Assembly (NCBI RefSeq): GCF_003672135.1
Contig: NC_039509.1
Coordinates: forward strand, 2,232,001-2,296,000
DNA length: 64,000 nucleotides
Direction: 5' to 3'
Source: Ooceraea biroi
Taxonomy: Eukaryota; Arthropoda; Insecta; Hymenoptera; Formicidae
Below the pieces are notes generated by a model. The model ran no database searches. It saw only the letters and a list, made by a program, of their open reading frames with translations, and was not told the origin of the DNA. Shown here one piece after another: positions 41,061 to 51,611 of this stretch. Made by a program: the position numbers and the translations under genes. Numbering within the stretch: the first letter of the stretch is position 1; the number at the start of each line of letters is the position of its first letter.

Positions 41061-44000
41061 CGACCCATCCTCCCTATTCCCGAGCACGTAGGAGATAATT
41101 ATTCTCGCGATGCCAGTGAAAATGATATTTCGTTATACGAAAGGAACGGAGGAGTTATGAGTGGCACGACGTCTCGTACGCACGTCATGTTCTGCATTAT
41201 ATAAGCCGCGCATATAATTAGAAAGGGATCGTACTTTTCGTTTCGGATAGGTTACATCTCCCTAAAGCGACATATATCGTCAAGTGGTTGACGTCAGACG
41301 TGACCTCACGCCGCGTTAATTGGAAAAGGTTAAAGGACAAGCGCCCGTCGCGACGGCGCTTGTAAAAAGCGTACAAAACTCGACGTCGCGATGAAAGCCG
41401 AAAGAGACGGCGTTCATAATAAAATGGACTTTGCGTGGGAGGGAAATGTCCGAAATGCCAGGAGCGATCGAGAAGAGAAACTCAAGCGTTTTAATAAAGT
41501 GGGAGAAATATATGATGGAAGTAAAATCTAGATATGACAGGAATATTTCACGTTTTCATTCGCGCGAAAACTGGCCAAGAAAGAGAGAGAGAGAGACAAG
41601 AGTGTAGTCACGAAGTTGTTTTCAAATCGTCAGCGACTTTTCTATACGAGCGACTATACGCTCACCGTGACGTCCGTGACGCGGCCCACCAGATAGCCGC
41701 TTCTCTTCGGTGAACGTTACAGGTTATGTCATGTAACACGCGCCCACGATGACTTATCGGCCGACGTTGTCGAGGTCACCGCGACTGAGAATAGGTCGAA
41801 CGCACACGGCCGCGGAATTAATATCGAGTCATGACTTCAGAAAGTCCCTTCGCCGTATCACATTTCGAGTGCGCCAAAGTAAGCGCGACTTCCACACGCG
41901 ATATATGCACATCTCGAGTCTAAATTAACCGCCTACTCCGGTATTTTACAGTAATTCAAAGCCTGGAGTAATTGCAAATGTCAAGTAATTTTTTTCTTAA
42001 TCATTTTCTCCCGAAAATTATCAAGAAAGAAATTGAACTTGATATTCAAAATTGAAAATTTAAATTTAAAATTAGAAACAAAAAAATGAAAAATTTCTTA
42101 TTGCGAGTTTCTTCTTGTATGCGATCGCACGGTTTTACTCTTGAGACGTCTTCTTTTTTTCGTTTGCATACGTGAGCGATCGGTTACCTTGTGCGCAACG
42201 AGTTCGTTCTAAGGATTCCTGCGAGGCGTATTACGTACGCGTTTACGATCCTTCGCATTGTTCCGCGCGCACGTACGATGCTCGACTAATAATAAACGGT
42301 GAATCGTGCGAGTATGTTACATTTTTTTCTTTGCGCTTGTTTATATCTTCTTATCTGCGTCGCGCAGCGAGCTAGATTACGGATTTCCGACGAACGAGCG
42401 TTTTAATCCGGCGAGTCCGAGGTTCACCGTCGCATCCTCGCGGGAACTTTAAGGTCACGCGTTTCGTGTCAAGCGATAGCATTAATTGATTCGTTCCGAT
42501 TACGGCGCCAGCCAGCAAGTTTTCTTCCGTTGTAATCGGAATGATTAAATAAATAAAGATACGGAGATAACGCAACTCCTCGCGACTCTTCTTTTATCCG
42601 CAAGAGAAGAATGCTGCTGCTGCAACTCCGAGGATGAATCACACCGAGTTTTTCCAATCGCAGTCGTTGTTCGTCACGCTTCTGTTTTTATCGCGGGATT
42701 ACTTTGTCGTTGATCTGTATTTATTTATTATCGTTCCACCGTTATCATAGACGCTTCGTCGACGTTTTTACGGAGCTGCTATCTACAATGGACCGTCGAT
42801 ATCTAGTCTTTCCAACAGTCATTTTTGAATCTACCAGGCTTCTCGGAACGACAATACGATAGTGGTCGGTGAGCAATTACGTATGTATGGCGGCACAGTC
42901 CCCAGCAGGTAAAGGTCGCCCGTGGGTCCGAAGGTTACCTCCTACCACCTATCTACCTACCGTGCGCATCGGCACAGATTTATCTTTGCCCCGCCCGATC
43001 GGGACGGTGCATCGGGATCGCGTTGCTGCCTACCGAGCGAGTGTCGCCTCGGTGAGATGCGATTCTTTCCGAAAAGCGAGAACGAGCGAACGAGAGAGAG
43101 AGGGAGAGATGGAGGACACGTTATAGATGCGCACATAAGGGGCGTCCGAAAATAAAATCGCGTACGCAGCCACGTGCGTGACTCCGGGACGATACGCAGC
43201 TTCGTTCGAACAATCGCGTTACTAAACTTGGAATTTCTTAGAACTCGCTTTTGTTGTTGTCTCCGGTAGTGTGTTGTCTAAAATTATCGGCCGATATCTG
43301 CGAACGCACGTACACATGCTTTCAAGCTTCAAATATCATTCAGGTTTGAAATATCTGCGGAGAAATGACTGTAAATTGAAATGAATGCCAACAATCACGG
43401 GAATTAATGAAAATTGTTAGAGCAGAGGTTTTCTTAAGATCGATGTTTCCCCCTCCCGACTCGAAACGAAAATTTTCAAACAATCCGGATTCGAAGCCTG
43501 ATCGAGTCTCGCCAAGACGATGCAGCCTGAGAATTTCTTAAGTAACACGCTTCATCGAAAAGTCGTTGCGACGAGATGGAGGAACTTGTATAAAGGAGTG
43601 TTATGTCACCGAAATGAATGTAAATGCCGCCGTTTCTTCGCGAAGAGATCTGAATTCTTCAGCGCGGAAATTCGTCCGTATCGCAACGTACTCTTCGACT
43701 CGCGGGAGTACAATGTCGTACAAGAAGACGCACCAATAACCGGACACTGAACGGAACCGAGCATGCAGGCAGGAAATCCGCAATCTCGTCATGTCAATGC
43801 CGACATCTCGCAATGCGCGATGTCATCATTCGGCGTCGGATGCAGAACGCTGCTCCCGGATCCAGCCGTGCCGTCGCACTGAATTCTCCTTTCCGCTCAC
43901 ATCGCCAATCCGGATATTCACCGTGCAGATTCGATCTCCGGAAACGTCCGACGAAAAAACAATTAGAAATACTCGAGCTCTGGATTCTCGGCGTCGGCGA

Positions 44001-44859
44001 TGGCGTAGCTCGCGGACGCCTTTTCCGTTCCCAACGGGGCGTGCACGGAAATCGCGGAAACGAGATCGCGAGGACGTGGGCGCGAGCGAGCTCGCGAGAA
44101 TTTTTCAGGCGCGTCGAGCGGACTCCCGCGAGGAGGCGAGCTCACGGAGAGCCGCTACAATCCAATGAACTTACCTTTACAGGCAGCAGCGACGAGGAGT
44201 GATCCGAGCGCGCGTCATCGGGACCGTTTACAGTGAGCTGGTTAACAGACTTCGTCGCAGATCCGTGGGTTAGAGTTCATAACCTCTCGGTAACCTTTAC
44301 CTTTTCACCGTCTCCTCCCCCGCTTCTTCCCCACTGCATATCGAGAGCCATCTCTCTCTGCACTTATCTGACATCTTGCATCCGCTGTTGTCATTGAGGT
44401 AGTGGAGTACATGTACCAGCTGTCGATAATTGAAGAACGACAGCCGTGGGTAAATTGCCCACGGCGGTCCAGAGATAATTGCAGAGAATTGACATTATCG
44501 ATCAGTGTTGGTTGCACCGAAGGTAAATGTAGATTTTTATTACCGACAATATGTATGTACAGTGTGCTACAGATGCATACAGGTCAGTATGTCGGGTTGC
44601 CTATTCCAGGGGCGCGCGCTCTACCTTATCAACTAGCAAATTACAAAATTCAAGTCGACGGAGAAAATTATCAGTCTATATTAAATTTATTCAATTGAGT
44701 TAAGTTTATTCAATTCAGAATACAGTTGATACCAGCACGAGAACGATTGGAAAGGAATTAAATAAAATAAATTGAATTATGTAAAAGTGCATCGTATTTT
44801 GAAGAAAGACCTACATCCTTCACTCAGCTTCTATTATCTGTTAATTACACCATCCGCTA
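41061..44859. other. Intergenic, with one orphan splice-donor candidate
   Basis: No recognised gene. GC-rich patches at 42160-43160 and 43700-44260 contain long but domain-less frames, such as 43813-44202 on the plus strand. A near-perfect minus-strand donor (CTGTAAAG before GTAAGTTC) would end an exon at 44175. It could be an alternative 5' UTR exon of Hr78 or belong to an unseen transcript. Confidence 0.35.
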
Positions 44860-45422
44860 CCCACATAGAAATTAGCATCCAGTGGATGTCCATGAAACCT
44901 CCATAGCTCCATGGGACATCTATCTCCACGATAGACGTCAGATGGACGTCTATTAGAGATCCATGATACCTCCATAGCTCCATGGGATGTATATCTCCAT
45001 AGTGGAAGTCAGATAAACGTTCATTAGAGGTCCATCCTATCTCCATAATAGATGTCCTCTACAAATCCATTGCAGATGTCCATTAGACATCCATTATGGA
45101 TGTATAATAGATTTATTAAACATATAGAGTATTTCCAATAAACTAATATTTAAGTTTCATTATTAATTACAATTTTTCAGCTAATTTTGTTTAACATTTA
45201 GAAATTCACAATATTATAGAATTTATTTTTAATTATTAATAATATATGTATATAATTGAAGTTATTCTTACATAAATTTACATCCACCGAAAATCTGTAA
45301 TGGACGTCCATTAGACGTATGTCATGGAGATTCGGAACATCCAGTAGAGATCCACTAGACATCCATTAGACGGCTACTAGAAATCCATAGTTCCGCCTTG
45401 CACGTCCAGTGGATCTGCATTA

Positions 45423-45567
45423 AGGCAGGAGCACAAACTTTTGCATAAGCGCATAAACAGATGCATAAGGAATTTGATTGGTTCATTTCCTTATGCACAT
45501 GCTTATAGACCAATCAAATTTCTTATGCATCTTTTTATGCGCTATGAAAAAGTCTGTGCTCCTGCCT
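45423..45567. mobile_element. 145-bp MITE with TTA target duplication
   Basis: The inverted ends are AGGCAGGAGCAC and GTGCTCCTGCCT, and the copy is flanked by TTA on both sides (45420-45422 and 45568-45570). The inside is nearly palindromic, with GCATAAG and CCAATCAAAT in both halves. A TTA/TAA duplication is typical of the PIF/Harbinger superfamily, so it is probably a non-autonomous member. Confidence 0.85.
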
Positions 45568-46388
45568 TTAGACGTCTTTAAAGACGTCTATTAGACGTAC
45601 CGTAGATCATTAATAGAAGATTCACGGAACCTCGGTGGACGATTAATGTACGTCCCATGGACCATTAATGGAAGGTTCATAGAACCTCGATGGACGATTA
45701 ACCGACGTTTCGTGGCATCGAGGTTCCATGAAGCTTCCATTAATGATCCACGGAACGTCTAATAGACGTCCACCGATGCTCCATGAACCGTCCATTAATG
45801 ATCCACGGAACGTCGGTTAGTCCCCAGGCAGCACATGTTAGTCTAATATATGTTTCTTAGACGTATCTAATGTCTAAGAAACATAAAGTACCATTTAAGA
45901 AACGGTTTAAATAGAAACCGTTTTTAGACCTAAATTTTAAAAACGTATTTTTCACGTTTCCACAGAAACGAAAAATGTGTTTTATTAAATTGATTCAAAA
46001 TTATATAATTAATATAGAAAAAAATAGTAATTTCTACTTAATTTGCGAGTATTAATTATTTTTACATCATACGTTTCAATGTACTCGATTATGGAACAAG
46101 AGACAAAAATCAACATAAGTATGTGTGTGAGATTCCCGCCTCTGATTCACCAAGCGACCAATAGATGGCCAGGCCAGGCGTGACGTTCTCGCAAGAAACA
46201 TTTGCGTTATCACCTTATAAATAACCATCCGGAAAACCGATCCAGTACTCTTTTCTTCTTCTTTTCTTTTGAAATCATTATTGCTTGAAGTGATATCTCA
46301 TTCCAAAAGAGTGAGATTTCACTACACGAAATTTAGAGAGTAATTCATAAAATATAAAAATCTAGTTTTTTATAAAAATGTGACTTAA

Positions 46389-47617
46389 GGGGGGATTCTC
46401 ATGTAAAGAGCCAAAAAGAAGCAGATTTTTCGGAATTTTTTTTCAAGAACGTATTTAGTCAAAGGATCTCAAACTTTAATAGTATATCAATACATGTAAA
46501 GAGAATATAAAAATATTTTTTTGGTTAAAAAAAACATATATATAGATATAGGTATGGACGCCGCCTTCAGCGGCTTCGGCGTCGCAGGCGTCAAACGGTG
46601 TGCAGTCTAGCATCCGCTGTAATGGTCTGAAACAGAATATTCAACAATATTTATTAATTATAGATCATTACGCATCGTTTGAACCTCATGAAGCAAGAAA
46701 AAAACCAAATTGAAAAGAATGGCGACATTTGAAAAAAAATGCTGTTTTTTCATTAAAATTTTCATTGTTATTGTGAAATAAACATTATTTACTTTAAAAA
46801 TTTTTGTTACTTTTGAGGTTCATACGATGAACAATATAATTGTCTACATGTAGAGCCCCGAAAGAGCCCAATCGGTCTAATATTTTTTTAGTTATCCTGC
46901 ACACCAGTTTGAAAAAAGTGATTTCGAGAAAAACGCGTTTAAAGTTTTCGGTTATAAAAAGTAATGCTTTTCAATACTTACAGTCCTAATCGGCGATTCC
47001 AGGGCCATATAGTAGGCCTTCTGCATCCTCGTATAATTGCTGCTGTTGTAAATTCAGTTCTTTGCGAGCAGTTCGAGCTTCTTTCGAGCTACTGAGGCTT
47101 CGTCACTCCTGTTGCCGTATTCGCGCGGCGTCATACGAGTCTGCATACTCCTTACAATGGGTACCGATTTTTAGTTCTAATGTGTCCATAATTTTTAAAA
47201 CGGCGAAATAGCCTTCGTTGAATAATCCTGCAGCAATATATGCGGCTATTTCCACTGTTCGGATGCCACAATATAAATATTTCGGAGCCAAACGCCAAAC
47301 ACACGAATTGAAGCTCTCGTAAGAATTTCCTGCCTCAGCTATACAAGTACGCGAAGGTATATCACAACAAAAGAAAACCATTAGACGTATACTTGCGAAG
47401 CTGTTTGTTATGTACGAGTGTATGAGTGAGGACGGACGAGACGCGTGTCTCCGCTCCGAGCGCTCCCAGCTACCTACTCAACGCGCGGTCGAAAACTCGA
47501 CTATAACTATACGTAGAGGTCGAATATCGATTTGTAACTTTAGGAACATATTTTCCACATGTATTAGAGTTGATTTAAGCAAAAAAAATTTTTTGACTCG
47601 TTACATGAGAATCCCCC
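46389..47617. mobile_element. 1.23-kb element flanked by TTAA
   Basis: The ends are GGGGGGATTCTCATGTAA and TTACATGAGAATCCCCC, inverted and nearly perfect, bounded by TTAA on both sides (46385-46388 and 47618-47621). TTAA duplications are the hallmark of piggyBac and Kolobok transposons. The minus strand keeps a 92-codon frame (47103-47381) resembling the C-terminal part of a cysteine-containing transposase-type protein common in insect genomes. The rest of the coding region is missing, so this is a deleted, non-autonomous copy. Confidence 0.8.
47103..47381 (-). pseudogene. C-terminal fragment of a transposon protein
   Basis: A 92-residue frame with DIPSRTCIAEAGNSYESFN, VWRLAPKYLYCG, EIAAYIAAGLFNEGY and KIGTHCKEYADSYDAAR. 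I recognise this as the end of a repeated insect/cnidarian transposon-encoded protein. I cannot name its superfamily from sequence alone; the TTAA borders suggest Kolobok or piggyBac. No catalytic region is present upstream within the element, so it is a fragment. Confidence 0.55.
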
Positions 47618-48124
47618 TTAACTCTGTCTATCTTTGAGGCACTGATATATAGAATTGATAAATATTTTTCTGATAGCTTCTGAAACGTTTTTTCCCGAAA
47701 AAGAAACGTTTCTCTTAACGTTTTTTTGTTGGACATTTTTTTCCTAAATAAACGTTTCAATAAAATGGTTATGAATGGTTATGAAAAGTTACGTTAAAAC
47801 GTTTATAACGACTTTGAAACCAATGTGTGTTGCCTGGGTCGTCCTTCGAGGCTCCATGAAGTTTCCATTAATGATCCACGGAACGTCGGTTAGTCGTCCA
47901 CCGAGGCTCCGTGAACCCTCTATTAATGATCCACAAAACGTCCAATCGACGTCCCATGGACGTCTGTGAAGATGTCTAATGGAGGTCCATTGGACGTGCA
48001 CAAAGCGGAACTATGGATTTCTAGTGGCTGTCCATTGGATGTCTAAAGGACGTCCACTGGATGGTCTGAACCTTCATAACAGACGTCCATTGGACGTCCA
48101 ATGGAGGTTTTCGTTTTATGTGGG

Positions 48125-49127
48125 TAATATACATTGTACACACATAATTACATATTTATATGATTAAATATTTCATAGTTTATCTTATCCATGGATAGCA
48201 AATCTTCGCGGATTACTTCATCAAAGCACACGCCATATCTTTATGGATATTTTTATACAGTAGCATTTAAAAATACATATTTACACAACCATAACATAAT
48301 GTCATAATGTCATAATGTCATAAAGTAATAGTATGTCATAAACAGTTGTGTATCTCGTCGAACAACTGTAAAAAATCTGTTCAAAACTGTTAAGAGATGC
48401 ATGGTAAACAATGCTAAAATATAAACTTGTTAAAAAGTAACTTATTTTATTCACAAAAGGTTTTCTTTATGTATAATATCAGAAACCACCGAATTAATTT
48501 TTTTAAATTCTCTAAATGTTTGACGCCATATAAATACAAAAGATATGTGAGTTGTAGGATTTACTTTATAATTATTATATATAACCTTTATTAATTGAAC
48601 AACAGGAATACCGGTTAATAAATTAAGTTAAACTTTGTGTGACCATAACATATAACAAATACAAATAAAATCACAAAAGTATTGATTTCATAAAATTCTT
48701 TACTTTTTTTAAAAACTTTTGGCATAAAGCCAAAATTTATACACTTATTTTTGGTAATCCATTTTATTGACACTTTATATATTCGAAAAATATTACATAA
48801 AAATATAACAAATTGTACAATGTAACGTAAATGTAAAGATAAAGAAATAAAAACGCAAAAGTAATATATAAAAGACACAATGTAATAATAATGTAAATAA
48901 TACTGAACATTGATTCAACTGAAATTGAATAGAGAAAAGTATTAATTTATAAATATGACATATAAAAGCTAAACACATTAAACACTATGAAACTATTAAC
49001 CTAATAAAACACTAATCTAATAAATATATTTATTAAATATTAACTTATAATGAGCAAATAAGTATGGAAATATATCTAATACAACTACATAAACACATGG
49101 ATTCATCTGATTGACACATTTAAGCAA
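48125..49127. other. AT-rich spacer downstream of aminopeptidase A
   Basis: No gene recognised. A short tandem run of CATAATGT units lies near 48293-48325. The right part should include the 3' UTR of aminopeptidase A (minus strand). Confidence 0.45.
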
Positions 49128-50130
49128 TTAGTCGTCGCCTATAAACTCCAGAAGTCTCTCTCTTTGGTCCTGGATTTGAGTCAAGCGTCTTTCGATAACG
49201 CAAAAAATATTTTCAACTATTTTCCCTCCCTTGCATGCATAATCCATTAGATTTATGTTTGTCTAAAACAGATTTCAACATTATGTAAATAAGAATCATG
49301 ATGCAAATATACAGCTATGACAAATAACAATCTCAACCAATACAAATTAAATTAAACTTTTAGTAAAGCTGTGATAAAATTCTATCATAAATACTAGTTT
49401 TTGTATAACTACTATAAGGAGATATTATTTGTGTGATGTATGTATATGTAATCGTACTAATAAAGAAAGCTAATAACAAAGCAATCATATAAAAAGTGTC
49501 AGCAAATTAAACCATAAGAATTCTATCATAAAAATTACCTGGTGAACTATATATTCAGAAAATAAACGATTTATAATAATACATAATAGTTTATTTTTAA
49601 CGGAAGCTGGAGCACTGCAAAAAGAACGAAATAATTGATTCGTAATTAAAGTATACTACTAAAGAAACTTGCAATAATTTTGGAAGAGCAATTTATAGAA
49701 CTAATTTTATTACTTGTATGTATCTATAATTTTTGCGATTTCGTCTATATGTTCCACTGCATACTCAACAAAGATGACAACCGGAAAGAGTGGGATATTT
49801 GTATTTCCAGTTAGGAAATGAATTGAAGAAACTGTCGATAGCAAGACTGGGTTTGTTACCGCATGAAATATAATTAAAAGCTGGAAGACCATGTACGTGT
49901 AAGTCTTCTAATTTCAGTAGAACACTTTTATCCGCAATCATCGCACCTTGACAGTACGTCCATTGTTTCCATGCTGACGGAAGTCTGTAACATGTAGAAA
50001 ATGAATAAAATTCAGTAACAAAGTTCTTATTACCATAAGCGGTACAATCAATTTTCAACAGATTACATAAAATTGAAAAATCTCCCGACAAATACGCTGA
50101 TGAAATAACGATAATACATGCAACAAATTA

Positions 50131-51415
50131 TTGGGTTGTTCGGAAAGTTATTTCGTTTTTTCAAGGAAAAATGAAAGACGGTTTTTTCATATTTAGAAAA
50201 AATTTTATTCAGTGATGTATTGGCCATTTTGTTCCACTACCTTTCGCCATCTTTCTGGCAACTTTAAGATTCCACGCTCATAGAAGTCCTTCTCCTTATT
50301 GACAAAAAATTGAAGCAAGTGATTTTTGACGCCTTCATTTGAATCGAAGTTTACATTGTTCAAAGAATTTTGTAGAGACCGGAACAAATGGTAATCGGAT
50401 GGTGCCAGATCAGAAGAGTATGGTGGGTGTGGTAGCACATCCCATCCAAGCTGTAAAAGCTTCTGGCGAGTGACCAAACTTGTGTGTGGTCTGGCATTGT
50501 CGTGATGGAATACGACACCTTTCCTATTCGCCAATTCTGGTCGCTTCTGCTTCATGGCAGCATCCAATTCATCCAGCTGACAATACACTTTCGAATCAAT
50601 CGTCTGGTTGCTTGGTAGTAACTCGAAAAATACGATTCCCTTCCAATCCCACCATACAGAAAGCATGATCTTCTTTTGATGAATATCTGCCTTGGATGTC
50701 GATTGAGCAGGTTCATCTTGCCTGGACCATGATCGTTTTTGCTTAACATTGTTGTAAACAATCAATTTTTCATCTCCAGTTATGATTCGCTTCAAAAATG
50801 GTTCATTTTCTTCACGTTTCAACAATGAATCGCAGATGGTAATGCGTCGAATCAAGTCAATTTCCTTTAAATTGTGTGGAACCCAAATATCGAGCTTTGA
50901 AACGAATCCAAGGCGTTTCAAATAATCGTAAACGGTCGAATTCGATAAATTTAACTTTTCAGCAATTTCGCGTGTTGTTATGCGACGGTTTGCATCCACC
51001 AGAGCCTTTATTTTCTCGTCATTAGCTTTAATTGGTCGACCTGAACGTGGTGCATCTTTCAAATCGAAATTTCCAATACGAAATTTCGAAAACCAATTCT
51101 GATACTGACGTTCACTCAGTACATCTTCTCCGTACACGGTACACAATTTTTTTCTCGCTTGCACTGCATTTTTGCCCTTTCGGTAGTAAAAAAGTAAAAT
51201 ATTACGAAAATGCTCACTTTGATTTTCCATGTTTGATGTGATGCCAAAAAACAATTACTTGACAGATCGCAACACAATAAGATACTAAATGACGTCTGAA
51301 ATGTCAGTTGTCAAAATATAAAACGAATTTGCCGCTTAGAGTAAGGTTAAGTATCGAGGAACGCGACTAACGACATCGCTTTGTAAAAAACGAAATTACT
51401 TTCCGAACAACCCAA
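50131..51415 (-). mobile_element. Mariner element 1, 1285 bp, apparently complete
   Basis: Inverted ends TTGGGTTGTTCGGAAAGT at both termini, flanked by the TA target dinucleotide (50129-50130 and 51416-51417). It contains one uninterrupted transposase frame. It lies in intron 8 of aminopeptidase A, coding on the same strand. Size, TA target and structure are all typical of mariner. Confidence 0.93.
50205..51230 (-). CDS. Mariner transposase, full length
   Basis: The frame encodes 341 residues from the ATG at 51228-51230 (MENQSEHFRNILLFYYRKGK), the usual mariner start; the frame is open eight codons further upstream. An N-terminal helix-turn-helix pair is visible (GEDVLSERQYQNWFSKFRIG; TTREIAEKLNLSNSTVYDYL). 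The linker motif reads WVPHNL. The catalytic D,D34D triad is intact: Asp in ITGDEKL, Asp in HHDNARPH, and Asp 35 residues later in SDLAPSDYHLF. It cuts and pastes its own element through the inverted ends. No stop or frameshift is visible, so it may encode active protein; two conserved motif positions are unusual (GDEKL for GDEKW, YSSDLAP for YSPDLAP). Confidence 0.93.
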   Translation of the reverse strand: MENQSEHFRNILLFYYRKGKNAVQARKKLCTVYGEDVLSERQYQNWFSKFRIGNFDLKDAPRSGRPIKANDEKIKALVDANRRITTREIAEKLNLSNSTVYDYLKRLGFVSKLDIWVPHNLKEIDLIRRITICDSLLKREENEPFLKRIITGDEKLIVYNNVKQKRSWSRQDEPAQSTSKADIHQKKIMLSVWWDWKGIVFFELLPSNQTIDSKVYCQLDELDAAMKQKRPELANRKGVVFHHDNARPHTSLVTRQKLLQLGWDVLPHPPYSSDLAPSDYHLFRSLQNSLNNVNFDSNEGVKNHLLQFFVNKEKDFYERGILKLPERWRKVVEQNGQYITE

Positions 51416-51611
51416 TACATGTAGAGTACTGCCTACAGGATTAGTGCGTGTACCTAAGTAAAAATAATCATTCTGACACAGAGAAATTGCAAAACCTTAA
51501 GGGAACAATGCAATGTACTTTAAAGCAGATTGTGAGCGAAAACCAGTGAATATATTGCGCTTTGGATATATCTTATTCGATTTGTGTTCATAATATATTG
51601 TACGTATTGTA

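Larger units (their letters stand above)
45823..47838. mobile_element. 2.0-kb TIR element inserted in the 55-bp repeat
   Basis: The imperfect inverted ends are CCCAGGCAGCACATGTTAG and, in reverse, CCCAGGCAACACACATTGG. TC flanks both sides (45821-45822 and 47839-47840), consistent with a 2-bp target duplication. The arms contain AACGTTT/AAACGTTT-rich sequence. The middle is occupied by a younger TTAA-flanked element (46389-47617), so the original element was about 0.8 kb and apparently non-coding. Superfamily not assigned. Confidence 0.75.
45723..47960. repeat. 55-bp tandem repeat split by an insertion
   Basis: Four units of exactly 55 bp, each with GCTCCATGAA..CCATTAATGATCCACGGAACGTC: unit 1 is 45723-45777, unit 2 is 45778-45822 joined to 47841-47850, unit 3 is 47851-47905, unit 4 is 47906-47960. 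Unit 2 is interrupted by the 2-kb element between. Only when that insert and one copy of TC are removed does unit 2 regain 55 bp. Inverted relatives of the unit lie just before 45723. Confidence 0.85.
44860..48124. mobile_element. Outer foldback-type element, host of three later insertions
   Basis: The ends are CCCACATAGAAA at the left and TTTTATGTGGG at the right, which is an inverted pair, flanked by TA on both sides (44858-44859 and 48125-48126). The body is built of short repeats rich in GGACGTC, ATCCA and CCATTAATGATCCACGGAAC, present in both orientations; two 71-bp direct units lie at 44891-45032. The two halves are inverted relative to each other around about 45700. It contains a 145-bp element at 45423-45567 and a 2-kb element at 45823-47838. 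Without them it would be about 1.1 kb. It encodes no protein of its own. Confidence 0.75.

Noticed and set aside
43813..44202. 129-codon plus-strand frame in a GC-rich block
   Set aside because: No known domain. Long frames occur in several registers here because of GC content, and a strong minus-strand donor lies inside the same segment.
48293..48325. Short tandem CATAATGT units, considered as CRISPR-like or satellite
   Set aside because: Only a few 8-9 bp units without spacers; simple slippage sequence in a eukaryotic genome.
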